A stretch of DNA of 64,000 nt, taken from assembly GCF_003265225.1 (NCBI RefSeq), contig NZ_CP022013.1:839001-903000 (forward strand), read 5' to 3'. Source of the DNA: Mergibacter septicus (lineage in GTDB: Bacteria; Pseudomonadota; Gammaproteobacteria; Enterobacterales; Pasteurellaceae). The translations under genes were made by a program, and so were the position numbers. The notes beneath the pieces were generated by a model, which saw only the letters and a program-made list of their open reading frames with translations, ran no database searches and was not told the DNA's origin. How positions within the stretch are numbered: position 1 is the stretch's first letter; every line of letters begins with the position of its first letter. Of the stretch, positions 34,369 through 44,350 are shown one piece after another.

Positions 34369-35945
34369 ATGAAGAATATTCAGCAATCCTATGATGAAAT
34401 TCCATACAAATCTTATGCTCATGCAAATAGTTCTATTTATAAACTAGAAGGTATTGCTACTTTTCTAGGATTAGCTCCCGTTCCTGTTAATCAAGCAAGA
34501 ATATTAGAAATCGGCTGTAGCTCAGGTGGAAATTTAGTTACCGCAGCAATTGAAAATCCAAATTCGACCTTTGTTGGGATAGATTTATCGAATATACAGA
34601 TTCATTTTGGTCAACAAGCAATTAAACAATTAGAGTTAAAAAATCTTTCATTATACCAAATGGATGTCCTTGAATTAGCTAATAAATTTAGACATAATTC
34701 TACCCCCCCCACGAGGTTTTTCAGCAAAAATTTGATTATATTATCACCCACGGTGTATATAGTTGGGTGCCAGATGAAGTTAAAGATGCGATTATTTATC
34801 TTTCTTCTCAATTACTGTCAGAAGAAGGATTAGCTTATATTTCATATAATGTCTATCCCGGTTGGAAGAGTAGAGAAATCGTGCGTGATTTAATGCTTAT
34901 TTCATCTAAAAATGAAACTAACCCAATACAAAAAATAATCACTTCTAAAGCTGCACTAACTAATTATATTGAAACGATTAAAGATATTGATGATCAAAGC
35001 GTACCATCACTGTGCAAAAATGCTCAAGAAGTGTTAGATAATCCAAATGACTCTTATGTATTTCACGAATATTTAGAAGATTATAATAATCCTTGTTATT
35101 TTGAACAATTTATACAACGAGTAAGAAAGTATAATCTGGATTATTTAATTGATGCTTCCATTCTACCAAGCTACAACATCAGAACACAAATTGTAGAAGG
35201 AGAAGATCGGATTGCACGTGAACAAATCAATGATTTTCTATTTAACCGCACATTCAGAGCAAGTATTTTAACTCCGAAAGCTAATGCCATTAAGGCTAAA
35301 GATAGTTTAAATTTAGTTTTTGCAAAAACTAATTTAGATAAATTAGAGTTTTTTGGGCAATTTACTTTTGAGGATAATAAGATTAAAGATATTACAGGAA
35401 GTGCTCAATATCCAGAAAGTTTTACCACTATCACCAAAGAATTGACAGAAAATTATCCAAACACCATTACCACTCAATATTTAATCGATAAATATCCAGA
35501 ATTAAAAGACATAGTCCACGACCAATTACTTAAATTAATCGCTTATGCAAGTGTTAATTTTACAACTCATAAACTAGAAAAAATTAAGTATGAAGTAGGA
35601 AAAAGTCGTTTAAAAAACGGTTACATTCAATACTTTAATTATTTTGCAAATGAAGAAGCCCCAAACTTAATGCCAGCAAATATACTAAATGGTACGCTGA
35701 AATTAACGCCTAGCCATGCACGATTCGCTGTAATGTTTGATGGCAATAATAGTGTTGATGAAATTATTGCTGCAGTAAAAGCTTATATGCAGGAATATGA
35801 CCTTCACTTTACTCAAACACAAGCTGATGGAACAGAGCAAAAAATTCTAGATACTGACGAAATTGAAAAAACTTGTTATACCTTTATTAATGAAATTAAA
35901 GCAACATTAGAACTAAACTACTTCTTTGAATATATTAATCACTAA
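34369..35945 (+). CDS. Phase-variable putative protein methyltransferase A (frame OFF, C8 tract)
   Basis: One gene split by a frameshift in a C8 run at 34703-34710. The first frame (34369-34833) gives the SAM-binding domain: ILEIGCSSGGNL is motif I, and VGIDLS carries the acidic ribose ligand. The second frame carries the rest from just after the tract to 35945: THGVYSWVP, YISYNVYPGW, a regulatory-type middle region with DFLFNRTFRASIL, and a C-terminal winged-helix-like end. This order (class I methyltransferase, methyltransferase regulatory domain PF10119, C-terminal domain) is that of rickettsial protein-lysine methyltransferases. With 9 (or 6) C the two frames join in about 525 residues. 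The tract length, the intact frame on both sides and the same arrangement in the neighbouring paralogue argue for phase variation, not decay. The substrate is unknown; sequencing error in the run is possible. Confidence 0.85.
34703..34710 (+). repeat. Poly-C tract (C8) inside methyltransferase A
   Basis: Eight consecutive C in an AT-rich gene, at codon 112 onward (ACC CCC CCC). Downstream frame requires a multiple of three C, so 9 or 6 is ON and 8 is OFF. Confidence 0.9.
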
Positions 35946-35996
35946 AGCATTTAAATTGTTAATTAATTGTTAACAACATATTAACAATAATTTATG

Positions 35997-36031
35997 AAAA
36001 GCGTGTTTTATAAATAAACACGCTTTTTATT
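35997..36031 (+). terminator. Terminator after methyltransferase A
   Basis: Perfect 12-bp stem AAAAGCGTGTTT / AAACACGCTTTT with a 7-nt loop and T-rich tail, so copies A and B are separate transcripts. Confidence 0.85.
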
Positions 36032-36195
36032 TTAAATTTTTATTACAAAAAATAAAAAACAAGCATTACTTTTAATCAAAATATCTATTTATTACTCAAT
36101 TAAGAAAATGTAATCACTTATAGGTATATAATGTTTAATTTATTATCTATATAATGTATTAAAGTAATTTTTTTATTATTTTAGTAAACTTATTT

Positions 36196-37787
36196 ATGAA
36201 TCAAGTGCAACAATCCTATGATAGAACACCATATCTCTCTATGGCATATACAGAAAGTTCTATTTATAAATTAGAAGCAATCGCCACATTTTTAGGTTTA
36301 AAACCAGCCTCTATTGAACAGGCAAGAATATTAGAAATAGGCTGTGCATTTGGTGGTAATTTAATCCCTATGGCATTAGCCAATCCCGATTCTGAATTTA
36401 TTGGTATAGATATTTCCGCCACTCAAATTAATCATGGAAAAAAGATTATTCAAGAACTGGGGATAAAGAATATAAAACTGATTCAACAAGATATTTTAAA
36501 TTTAGCCGGTAGTTTCAGAAATGCAACTACCCCCCCCCCCAACTGTCTATTTTTCAAACAAAATTTGATTATATAATTACACACGGTGTTTATAGTTGGG
36601 TACCAGACGATGTAAAAAATGCGATTCTCTTTTTATCTGCAAAACTATTAAAACCAACTGGTTTAGCATATATTTCTTACAATACTTATCCGGGATGGAA
36701 ACAACAGGATATTATAAGAGACTTAATGAATTATGCCAGTAGAGATACTACCAATGATTCAAGAAAATTATCCTTAGCAAAAAAAGTATTAAAAACTTAT
36801 GCAAAGAGTATGCTGCAATCAGACGATGCTTATCGTCAAAAATCCTTCCACCCACTGTTAAATGAAACAATAGAATCAGTATTAAATAATAATAACGACT
36901 CTTATATTCTGCACGAATATTTAGAAGAATATAATGACCCTTGTTATTTTACTGATTTTGTCACTCAAGCTAGAAAATACGGTTTGGAATATTTAATTGA
37001 TGCATTAATGATTCCAACTTATGTTACCTTTACAAATGATTTTGGCCATTTAGATAGAATAGAAAAAGAGCAATACGGTGATTTTTTATGTAACCGTAAT
37101 TTCCGTGCAAGTATATTAACTCATCCAAGTAATATTCCTACAACGAATCAAAGTCTAAATTTACATTTTGCGCATACTGACTTAGATAAACTAGAATTTT
37201 TTGGTAGTTTTATTATTAAAGATGACCATATTACAAATGCAGCTGGAACATCTAAACATCCAAAATCATACGCAACTTTAGCTCAAGAATTAACCGCACA
37301 TTACCCAAATACAATTACACTAAAATATTTAATTGATAAATATCCAGAAAAGAAAAAAGAATTCTATCAACAAATAGCCTGTTTAATAAGTTATTCGGTC
37401 ATAGGTTTTCTTAAACACAAATTAGAAACCTTTGATTATGAAAAAGGTAATGTCAGATTAAAACCTAGATATATTAAATATTTCGATTATTTTGCTCGCA
37501 ATGAGAATCCTTTTATCTGTCTTTCTAATCTGTTAAACAATAATGTCAAATTAAATGCTAGCCAAGCAAAGTTTGCACTGATGTTTGATGGTATAAATAG
37601 CAAACAAGATATTATTAACGCTGCTAAAAAATTTATGCTTGATACTAAGCAATACTTTATTATCACTCGCCAAGATGGTTCAAAATATACTATTACAGAT
37701 CCAGTTGAAATGGATAAAACCTGTAATATTTTTATCACTGAAATAATGGATACGTTGAAAAATCATTATTTCTTTGAAAAATTTTAA
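36196..37787 (+). CDS. Phase-variable putative protein methyltransferase B (frame OFF, C11 tract)
   Basis: Paralogue of the preceding gene along its whole length (for example IYKLEAIATFLGL, ILEIGCAFGGNL, VYSWVPDDV, HEYLEEYNDPCYF, NRNFRASIL). The frame is broken by a C11 run at 36530-36540, at exactly the same codon as in copy A. The 5' frame (36196 onward) stops shortly after, at 36576. The 3' frame is open from the tract to 37787. Twelve or nine C would give one protein of about 530 residues. It has two TATAAT -10-like boxes upstream (36127-36132, 36150-36155) but no clear ribosome binding site, unlike copy A. It has the SAM-binding, regulatory and C-terminal parts of the PKMT-like family. 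The substrate is unknown. Confidence 0.85.
36530..36540 (+). repeat. Poly-C tract (C11) inside methyltransferase B
   Basis: Eleven consecutive C, preceded by the same ACNCNAC-like context coding Thr-Pro-Pro as in copy A. A multiple of three C keeps the reading frame, so 11 is OFF and 12 or 9 is ON. Confidence 0.92.
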
Positions 37788-37816
37788 GCTGTTAAATAGG
37801 TTATGTAACTTAAATT

Positions 37817-37874
37817 AACTAGAAAGCCCGAAAACCAAGCAAAATCTCGTTTTCAAACAATAGGCTTTCTAGTT
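37817..37874 (+). terminator. Long two-part hairpin after methyltransferase B
   Basis: Outer arms AACTAGAAAGCC (37817-37828) and GGCTTTCTAGTT (37863-37874) pair perfectly over 12 bp. An inner GAAAAC / GTTTTC stem lies within. It is followed by GTTTTGTC. The loop is unusually long for a terminator. Confidence 0.55.
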
Positions 37875-38040
37875 GTTTTGTCTCCCTCCAAGAACAAAAA
37901 TTTATTTTCTTTTGCTATGGTATTTTCCCCTACTCTGTTCTACAATGCGGATACTTTAAAGTTGCTACTTTCTAGTCATAATCTAAATTAAAATATCTGC
38001 ATAAATTCCTATGCAAAATCAGCAAAGAGTAAATATTTTT

Positions 38041-38057
38041 AGGTTGAAACACAACCT
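38041..38057 (+). promoter_or_regulatory. Small hairpin in the norM leader
   Basis: AGGTTG / CAACCT with a 5-nt loop, 17 nt before the norM ATG. It may affect access to the weak ribosome binding site. Confidence 0.3.
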
Positions 38058-38074
38058 GTAAGTGGTATTTTTAA

Positions 38075-39460
38075 ATGGTGCTACAATCCTATAAATCTCA
38101 ATTAATTCAATTAACTAGACTGGCTTTCCCTATCTTAATTGCTCAACTTGCTCAAAATTCAATGGGATTAGTTGACACCATTATGGCAGGGCAGGTAAGT
38201 ACTGATGATATGGCGGCAATTTCCATCAGTGCTTCAATTTGGCTACCTTTAATCTTATTTGGACAAGGATTATTACTCGCTTTACCACCAACAATTTCGT
38301 ATCTCAATGGTTCGGGTAAACGGCATTTAATTGCCCACCAAATCCATCAAGGTATGTGGATTGCTTTTTTTATTAGCATTCCAGTTATGCTTATCTCTTA
38401 TTATAGTGAAGTCATTATTAATACGATGAAAATGGATCAACATCTTGCTGATATCAGTATTAATTACCTAAAAGCAATGGCATTTGGTGCTTTTCCCTAT
38501 CTATTAATGATTACATTTCGTGGCTTGAATGATGGTATTGCAAAAACAATGCCAGCAATGATTATTGCGTTCATTATGTTGTTACTCAATATTCCGTTAA
38601 ACTATATTTTCATTTACGGAAAATTCGGTTTACCTGCTTATGGTGCGGTGGGTTGTGGCATTTCAACTACAATATTAAGCTGGGTTGGCTTATTTTTAAT
38701 CCTTATTTACTGCTATAAAACTCCATCACAAAAAGATTTAAATGTTTTCCATCATTTTTTTGAACTACCGCATAAAAAAACATTAAAAAAATTACTTCGC
38801 CTTGGAATACCAATCGCTTTAGCGATTTGTAGTGAAATATTCTTATTCCGAATTATTTCAATCCTTATTGCTCGATATGGTGCAAATGAAATTGCAAGCC
38901 ATCAAATTGGCTTAAATACCAGCTCTTTTATCTATATGTTGCCCGTCTCAATCGCTATGGCAACAACCATTTTAGTCGGGCAAAGTTTAGGGCAACATAA
39001 ACCTGAACAAGCCAAACAATTTACCAATACAGCGTTGGTATTAGGTTTATCGGTTACGGTCATTACGGCAATTCTTGTTTTTTCATTCCGCTATCAAATT
39101 GCGGAAATTTTTGTCAAAGATCCTGTTGTTATCAAAATGGCAGCTGTTCTCCTGATCTTTGAAGTTATTTATCAATTTCCTGATGCCGTTCAAGCCATCA
39201 CTGGTGGTGCATTAAGAGGATATAAAGATATTAAACCAATCCTTTGGGTTACCCTTTTCAGCTATTGTCTTGTCGGCTTACCAGTGGGCTATATATTAGG
39301 TATGACAAATTTAATTGTCCCAAATATGATGGCAAAAGGTTTTTGGATTGGCTTTGTTCTTTCTTTAAGTTTAGTGGCAATTATGCTTTATTTCCGCTTA
39401 AAAAAAATTCAAGCTATACCAGCAGAAAAATTATTAGCCGATTTAGATAAAATCCGTTAG
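38075..39460 (+). CDS. norM: MATE-family multidrug exporter NorM
   Basis: Inner-membrane Na+ or H+ coupled drug exporter of 461 residues with about twelve hydrophobic segments in two homologous halves. LAQNSMGLVDTIMAGQVSTDDMAA in the first helices and FGQGLLLALPPTISYLNGSG are characteristic of NorM. The start ATG 38075 gives a family-like N-terminus, but its ribosome binding site is weak (AAGTGG). It lies between the methyltransferase pair and the autotransporter, on the same strand. Confidence 0.92.
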   Translation: MVLQSYKSQLIQLTRLAFPILIAQLAQNSMGLVDTIMAGQVSTDDMAAISISASIWLPLILFGQGLLLALPPTISYLNGSGKRHLIAHQIHQGMWIAFFISIPVMLISYYSEVIINTMKMDQHLADISINYLKAMAFGAFPYLLMITFRGLNDGIAKTMPAMIIAFIMLLLNIPLNYIFIYGKFGLPAYGAVGCGISTTILSWVGLFLILIYCYKTPSQKDLNVFHHFFELPHKKTLKKLLRLGIPIALAICSEIFLFRIISILIARYGANEIASHQIGLNTSSFIYMLPVSIAMATTILVGQSLGQHKPEQAKQFTNTALVLGLSVTVITAILVFSFRYQIAEIFVKDPVVIKMAAVLLIFEVIYQFPDAVQAITGGALRGYKDIKPILWVTLFSYCLVGLPVGYILGMTNLIVPNMMAKGFWIGFVLSLSLVAIMLYFRLKKIQAIPAEKLLADLDKIR

Positions 39461-39752
39461 CTCTATATCTAATAAAAATTAAATTTTCAAAATGATATTT
39501 GAATTTTTAACTGAGAGGTATTAAAAGGCGAAAGGTGTTATTAATAAAATATAATTAGTTCTAAAACTATTATTTTAAATAATATTCTAATTTTAATAAT
39601 AAAGAATGGTAATTACTTAGAAATATCTCTCTTTACAATTAAAATAAACAATTTAAACATCCAATTTCAATTTGACAAATAAATACCCAAATTGTAGAAT
39701 TTTTCGATCATTTTTAATTAAACATAAATATTTTTAAAAAGAGAAATATTAT
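39461..39752. other. AT-rich upstream region of the autotransporter gene
   Basis: 292 bases with no open frame. Several AT-rich -10-like sequences are present but none stands out as the promoter. No homopolymer long enough to suggest promoter phase variation was seen. Confidence 0.45.
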
Positions 39753-42700
39753 ATGCAACAACATAATGCCCTTTCCTTTCCAGTCTCTCGATTAGCAATG
39801 AGTATTGCTCTTGCGATTACGTTATCTGCCTGTAATGGAGGGGGCGGTGGTAGTAGCGGGAATAGTAATGCCGAAAAAAACTTTCACACCAATAGTACAC
39901 CACCTTCATATATTACTACTACCAAAGAAACAAAAAATACACTTGAGACGGATCATAACACCACTACAAAACAACCTCGTGTTAATTTGCCTAAAGACAA
40001 TCCTCCCAAAGATCCTGATATTACACATAATACAATAGAAGATGTTTTTTCTAGCAATACAGAAGAAACGAAAACAGCTGGTTTTGTTGAAACCAGTGTG
40101 ACAGAAAATATTCCTTCACCATCTTTGCCTTCATTAAATACGGATTATCACAATCCTTTTAGCAATACTGGAGCAGAAAAAAATACTATTCCTCAATCTG
40201 CTGTAAATGATTGGCTCACTGCAGGGGAAAAAAATAAACTGATTAATCAAGAAATATATAATACAAACCACCAAAAAACCTATCGACTACCAAAGAATAC
40301 AGCGAATCAATACGATGGCATTAAAAAATATTCAACCCATTCAGCCAACACTTCAATCGTGGTAAATGAGAAAACTAAATGGACAAAAGAACAACTAGAA
40401 CAAGCGTTTAAATGGGATCGATTAGAACGTGATTTTGAAAAACCTAAAGATATTATTACATTCTTAAATGGCATAGATTACGATCTATCTTCTCTCAAAG
40501 ATAAAATCAATGAAAATTTAGCCAAAATCGCTATCTTAGATACTACAATGACTAAGAATGCTGATCTTTATCAAGATAGATTAAAAAGTGTTGACTATAT
40601 CTTATCTAAATCCCAAACCCTTAACCTTACTGGTGGCTTAGGACACGGAGATAAAGTAGCGAGTGTATTAATAGGTAAACCAAATAATGCTTTCATTGAA
40701 AAATATCATTTAAACAATTATGACTATCGCCTCGGCTTTTTAAGTGAAAAAGGCAGTATTGCATTTCTTGGTTTTCAAAAAAATAACTCTAAATATTCAA
40801 GTTTTACAAGCCTAATTTCATCGAATAAACTTAAAGACCTAATCCAACAAGGATATAATATTTTAAATATATCTTTATCTAATTCTTTTACCAAACAATC
40901 TCTTGAACTGGCTAAAAATAATCCTCTGGTTACAAGATTAGAACAACAAATTAAATTATTGAATCAATACTCAAAAGAAAATGATATTTTGACCGTGATT
41001 TCTTTAGGAAATCAAGCCAACAGACAAGTATCTGCGTTCAACTATGCTTCTTTGACATTTAAAGATAAATATCCAGATTACTATAATGCTCAATTATCCG
41101 TTGGTGCTTATGATCCTGAATCTGCAAGCGGTGCTCGCTATACAAATCATTGTAATGACACCAAAGAAACCTGTATTTTTGCCCTTGGTACAACTTTAGT
41201 CTATAAAAACTCTGAATATTTAAAATATAGACCTGAAGGCTCAGCTATATCAGAGTTTGAAAAATCTTATGGTACATCGTTTGCAGCACCTTACGTTGCT
41301 GGAACACTCGCATTAGTCCGTAGTGTTTTCCCTTTTATGAACAATTACAACGTGCAACAAACAGTTCTCACTACCGCTCAAGATTTAGGTACCCCGGGGA
41401 TTGATGATAAATATGGTTGGGGGTTAATTCAGCCATTAAGTGCAATTCGAGGTCCAAAACAATTTTATAAGTCTGATTTTATCGTTAATTTATCCCACAA
41501 CGAAAATTATCAAACCAATAATGAAATATACCGTTTTTCAAATGATATTAGCGGTAATTATGGACTGAAAGTTTATGGTAATAATAAACAGAATGTACTT
41601 TCTTTATCTGGTGTAAATACTTATAAAGGCGATACAGTTTTATATTCTAAAGCGATTGTCAATATTGATGGTGTTATTACAAATTCAGATATTATCATTA
41701 ATCAAAATAGTTATCTTTATGGCTCAGGCTGGGTTAATAATGTCTATAATCAAGGCACACTAAGTAATTATAGTATTTTTGCCACCAAACCAAATCATAT
41801 TAACGAAACTCGTAGTCATTATGGTATGGTAATTAACGGCGATTATATTCAAGATGAAGCTGGAAAATTAAATGTTCTTTTAGGACAACCACTATTAATT
41901 AAAGGCAATGCGACTTTAGCAGGAACATTAAATATTACTGGTTTTAAGAAAATATTTGTTAATCACAATACGCTGATTGGTGATGCTTTAGTTGCTCAAG
42001 GTGATTTAAAAGGTACATTTGAACACTTCACTAGTATTCCTTTATTAGAAACTAACACTATCAATACCGAAAAAATAAACGTTGATAATAAAACAATCAA
42101 TGTTATCTCTGTTACCGCAACTTATGCTGGTGCGATAAATAAATTAAATGAATTTATCTCACCTAAAGAAGAAACTTATTCTATCGCTAAAACTGGTGCA
42201 GAAAATCTAGATGCCTTACATCGTAGTGTATCAAACTCACCTCGTACAGAACATCTAGCTCGGGCGGCATCTAGTGATGAAACGGATCAAGAAAATAATT
42301 ATTCTCCATTAACAACATTAATTGCTGAAATTCAAGCTGAACCTAATAAAGACAGTATTAAAAATTCATATTTCTCTTTATCAGGTAATGAATTTATTAA
42401 TGCTTATCAACAAAACCAAAGATTAGTTAATTTTACTAACCAAAAAAATCGAGAAAATTTATTAACCAATAATACGCAAGGATTCCAACTTGGCTATACA
42501 TATTCTCAATTATTTGGCAAAAATAAAAATAATATTCAATTAAACCAATTAAATTTGAATTATCTTTCCTCAAATAATATATCACTTTTATTAGGATTAA
42601 ATACGGCGAATATCAGTAACCAAGAAGCTGTCTCTAATGCGGATAATAGTGGTAAGAGTAAAGCTATTAATTTGGCAATTAGTTACCCTTTATTAGATAA

Positions 42701-43280
42701 ATTAAATTTAAATTATCAATTTAGTTATAGTGATTTAAAAGGTAAATTAGATCGCCAAGGAAATTTAGATAATCAATCTTATACCTATCAGCATAATTAC
42801 CACTATCAATCTCTCAGCAATGAATTTTTTATTTCTCATAAATTAACTTTAACTCCAAAACAATGGTTTACCCCCTATTATGGTTTAAGTTTTACTACAA
42901 CGAAAATGAATAAAATCAATGAAACGCATACAGGGAATTTTAATCTAGTATTAGATCAACAAACTAAAAATTCTAAAGCGTGGTTTGCAGGTCTTATTTA
43001 CCAATATCAAAACCCTTTCGATTTAAGAAATACACATTTTTATCTTGCATACCAATTAAGTAAAACCTTTAATACGAATAATCAGTTAAAAGGTTATTTA
43101 CAAGATGACACACTGATTTCTCCATTAAAATTTTATAATAGAGATAGTAAAAAATTAGTGCAGAATTTAAATTTAACGTTAGAAACGAAGTTGACTAAGA
43201 AGATAACTTTTAATGGTAGTTTCAACACAAATTTAAAACAAGAAAAAGGATTTAATTTGGGTATTTCTTATCAATTCTAA
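39753..43280 (+). CDS. Subtilisin-type serine protease autotransporter lipoprotein
   Basis: Large (1175 residues) type Va autotransporter. The signal peptide ends in lipobox LSAC (lipidated Cys27) and is followed by a Gly-rich spacer and a long low-complexity Thr/Asn/Pro-rich linker (about 30-200). The S8 protease domain (about 255-565) shows the catalytic triad: Asp263 (AILDTT), His298 (LGHGDKVAS) and Ser509 (GTSFAAPYVAG). A beta-helical passenger part includes a passenger-repeat-like YKGDTVLYSKAIVNIDG. The last 275 or so residues form the autotransporter beta-barrel, ending in NLGISYQF with terminal Phe. A surface lipoprotein protease with this plan resembles NalP/AspA of Neisseria and SphB1 of Bordetella, which process other surface proteins. 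Targets here are unknown. Ribosome binding site AAGAGA. Confidence 0.92.
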   Translation: MQQHNALSFPVSRLAMSIALAITLSACNGGGGGSSGNSNAEKNFHTNSTPPSYITTTKETKNTLETDHNTTTKQPRVNLPKDNPPKDPDITHNTIEDVFSSNTEETKTAGFVETSVTENIPSPSLPSLNTDYHNPFSNTGAEKNTIPQSAVNDWLTAGEKNKLINQEIYNTNHQKTYRLPKNTANQYDGIKKYSTHSANTSIVVNEKTKWTKEQLEQAFKWDRLERDFEKPKDIITFLNGIDYDLSSLKDKINENLAKIAILDTTMTKNADLYQDRLKSVDYILSKSQTLNLTGGLGHGDKVASVLIGKPNNAFIEKYHLNNYDYRLGFLSEKGSIAFLGFQKNNSKYSSFTSLISSNKLKDLIQQGYNILNISLSNSFTKQSLELAKNNPLVTRLEQQIKLLNQYSKENDILTVISLGNQANRQVSAFNYASLTFKDKYPDYYNAQLSVGAYDPESASGARYTNHCNDTKETCIFALGTTLVYKNSEYLKYRPEGSAISEFEKSYGTSFAAPYVAGTLALVRSVFPFMNNYNVQQTVLTTAQDLGTPGIDDKYGWGLIQPLSAIRGPKQFYKSDFIVNLSHNENYQTNNEIYRFSNDISGNYGLKVYGNNKQNVLSLSGVNTYKGDTVLYSKAIVNIDGVITNSDIIINQNSYLYGSGWVNNVYNQGTLSNYSIFATKPNHINETRSHYGMVINGDYIQDEAGKLNVLLGQPLLIKGNATLAGTLNITGFKKIFVNHNTLIGDALVAQGDLKGTFEHFTSIPLLETNTINTEKINVDNKTINVISVTATYAGAINKLNEFISPKEETYSIAKTGAENLDALHRSVSNSPRTEHLARAASSDETDQENNYSPLTTLIAEIQAEPNKDSIKNSYFSLSGNEFINAYQQNQRLVNFTNQKNRENLLTNNTQGFQLGYTYSQLFGKNKNNIQLNQLNLNYLSSNNISLLLGLNTANISNQEAVSNADNSGKSKAINLAISYPLLDKLNLNYQFSYSDLKGKLDRQGNLDNQSYTYQHNYHYQSLSNEFFISHKLTLTPKQWFTPYYGLSFTTTKMNKINETHTGNFNLVLDQQTKNSKAWFAGLIYQYQNPFDLRNTHFYLAYQLSKTFNTNNQLKGYLQDDTLISPLKFYNRDSKKLVQNLNLTLETKLTKKITFNGSFNTNLKQEKGFNLGISYQF

Positions 43281-43302
43281 CCATTAATATTTAATCAGAT
43301 AT

Positions 43303-43333
43303 AAGGCTATTTTTTATAAAATAGCCTTTTATT
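43303..43333. terminator. Terminator between the autotransporter gene and rsmC
   Basis: Perfect 11-bp stem AAGGCTATTTT / AAAATAGCCTT with a 4-nt loop between convergent genes, followed by TTATTTT on the plus strand. Confidence 0.8.
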
Positions 43334-43342
43334 TTAAATAAA

Positions 43343-44350
43343 CTATTTACTTACCTGATATACTTTAAATTTATTATTTTTCGCTAAAACTTGATGATTA
43401 CCAAAATATTGATCTAATAAATGAGGATAAGGTAAAAAAGCATTTGCAACAATACGTAATTTTCCGCCAGAAATAAGGTATTCTTTTGCCTGACTAATTA
43501 ACTTTTCAACCGCTTGATAAGTTATTTCCATACCATTATGAAAAGGAGGATTAGAAACAATAAAATCAAATTTTTCATTAATATGACTAAATACATCACT
43601 AGCAACAATCTCACCCGTTGCAGTATTTTGTTCTAATGTTTTCTCTGCCGAAAGTAAAGCTAAAGCATGAATATCACACATTGTTAACTCAATAGAAGGA
43701 AAAGAAGATTTCAAATAACTGCCAATAACACCAGCCCCACAACCGAGATCTAACACCTTACCTGTAATTTTGGTCGAATTGTCAAAGCTCTCAAGCAATA
43801 ATTCTGTACCTTGATCCAAAGCATTGGCACTAAATACCCCCGGTAGGCTCATTACATTCAAATTATAACGAGTTACAGAATATTGTTGCCACCATTGGTT
43901 TAAATTAAATTGTGGGCGTTTTTGTAATGAAAAATAATATAAACCACAACGGCGTGCTGAATCTATTTTGCGAACGATACCAAAAGGTTTTAATAAATTT
44001 TCAACCGCACGAACACCACTTCGATTTTCACCAACTAATAAAATTTCCTGACAAGCAGATAAATTTGCTAAAAGATAAGTTAATAAAAATAAATTTTCTT
44101 GTTTATTCTTTGTCCAATAATACAAAATAAGATCGGTTTCAGCGATAATCTGATTAGATAATGATAAACCAAAAATTGTTGCTGAATGGTGATTAATATA
44201 ATCAAAATATAAACTCTGTTGAGTTACTTTATCAGCGATTTTATTTAATTGCTGTGCAAAATTATCATTTACTCCACCAGAAATTAAAACTTTTTTACCT
44301 TGAAAAAAAGGTAAATGACGTGCAACTACTTCACTTTCAATTGAAATCAT
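43343..44350 (-). CDS. rsmC: 16S rRNA m2G1207 methyltransferase RsmC
   Basis: Methylates N2 of G1207 in 16S rRNA within the 30S subunit. The 335-residue protein has the two-domain layout of RsmC: a degenerate N-terminal methyltransferase-like domain and a C-terminal catalytic domain with VLDLGCGAGVIG (motif I) and the SNPPFHNG motif that binds the target guanine. It is divergent from holD, as in many gammaproteobacteria. Confidence 0.95.
   Translation of the reverse strand: MISIESEVVARHLPFFQGKKVLISGGVNDNFAQQLNKIADKVTQQSLYFDYINHHSATIFGLSLSNQIIAETDLILYYWTKNKQENLFLLTYLLANLSACQEILLVGENRSGVRAVENLLKPFGIVRKIDSARRCGLYYFSLQKRPQFNLNQWWQQYSVTRYNLNVMSLPGVFSANALDQGTELLLESFDNSTKITGKVLDLGCGAGVIGSYLKSSFPSIELTMCDIHALALLSAEKTLEQNTATGEIVASDVFSHINEKFDFIVSNPPFHNGMEITYQAVEKLISQAKEYLISGGKLRIVANAFLPYPHLLDQYFGNHQVLAKNNKFKVYQVSK

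Noticed and set aside
34611-34833. Two overlapping open frames at the break of methyltransferase A as separate genes
   Set aside because: Alignment with copy B shows they are parts of one gene split by the C8 tract.
39838-39870. Gly-rich stretch after the autotransporter lipobox as a phase-variable tract
   Set aside because: The longest run is only five G and is interrupted, so slippage is unlikely to matter.
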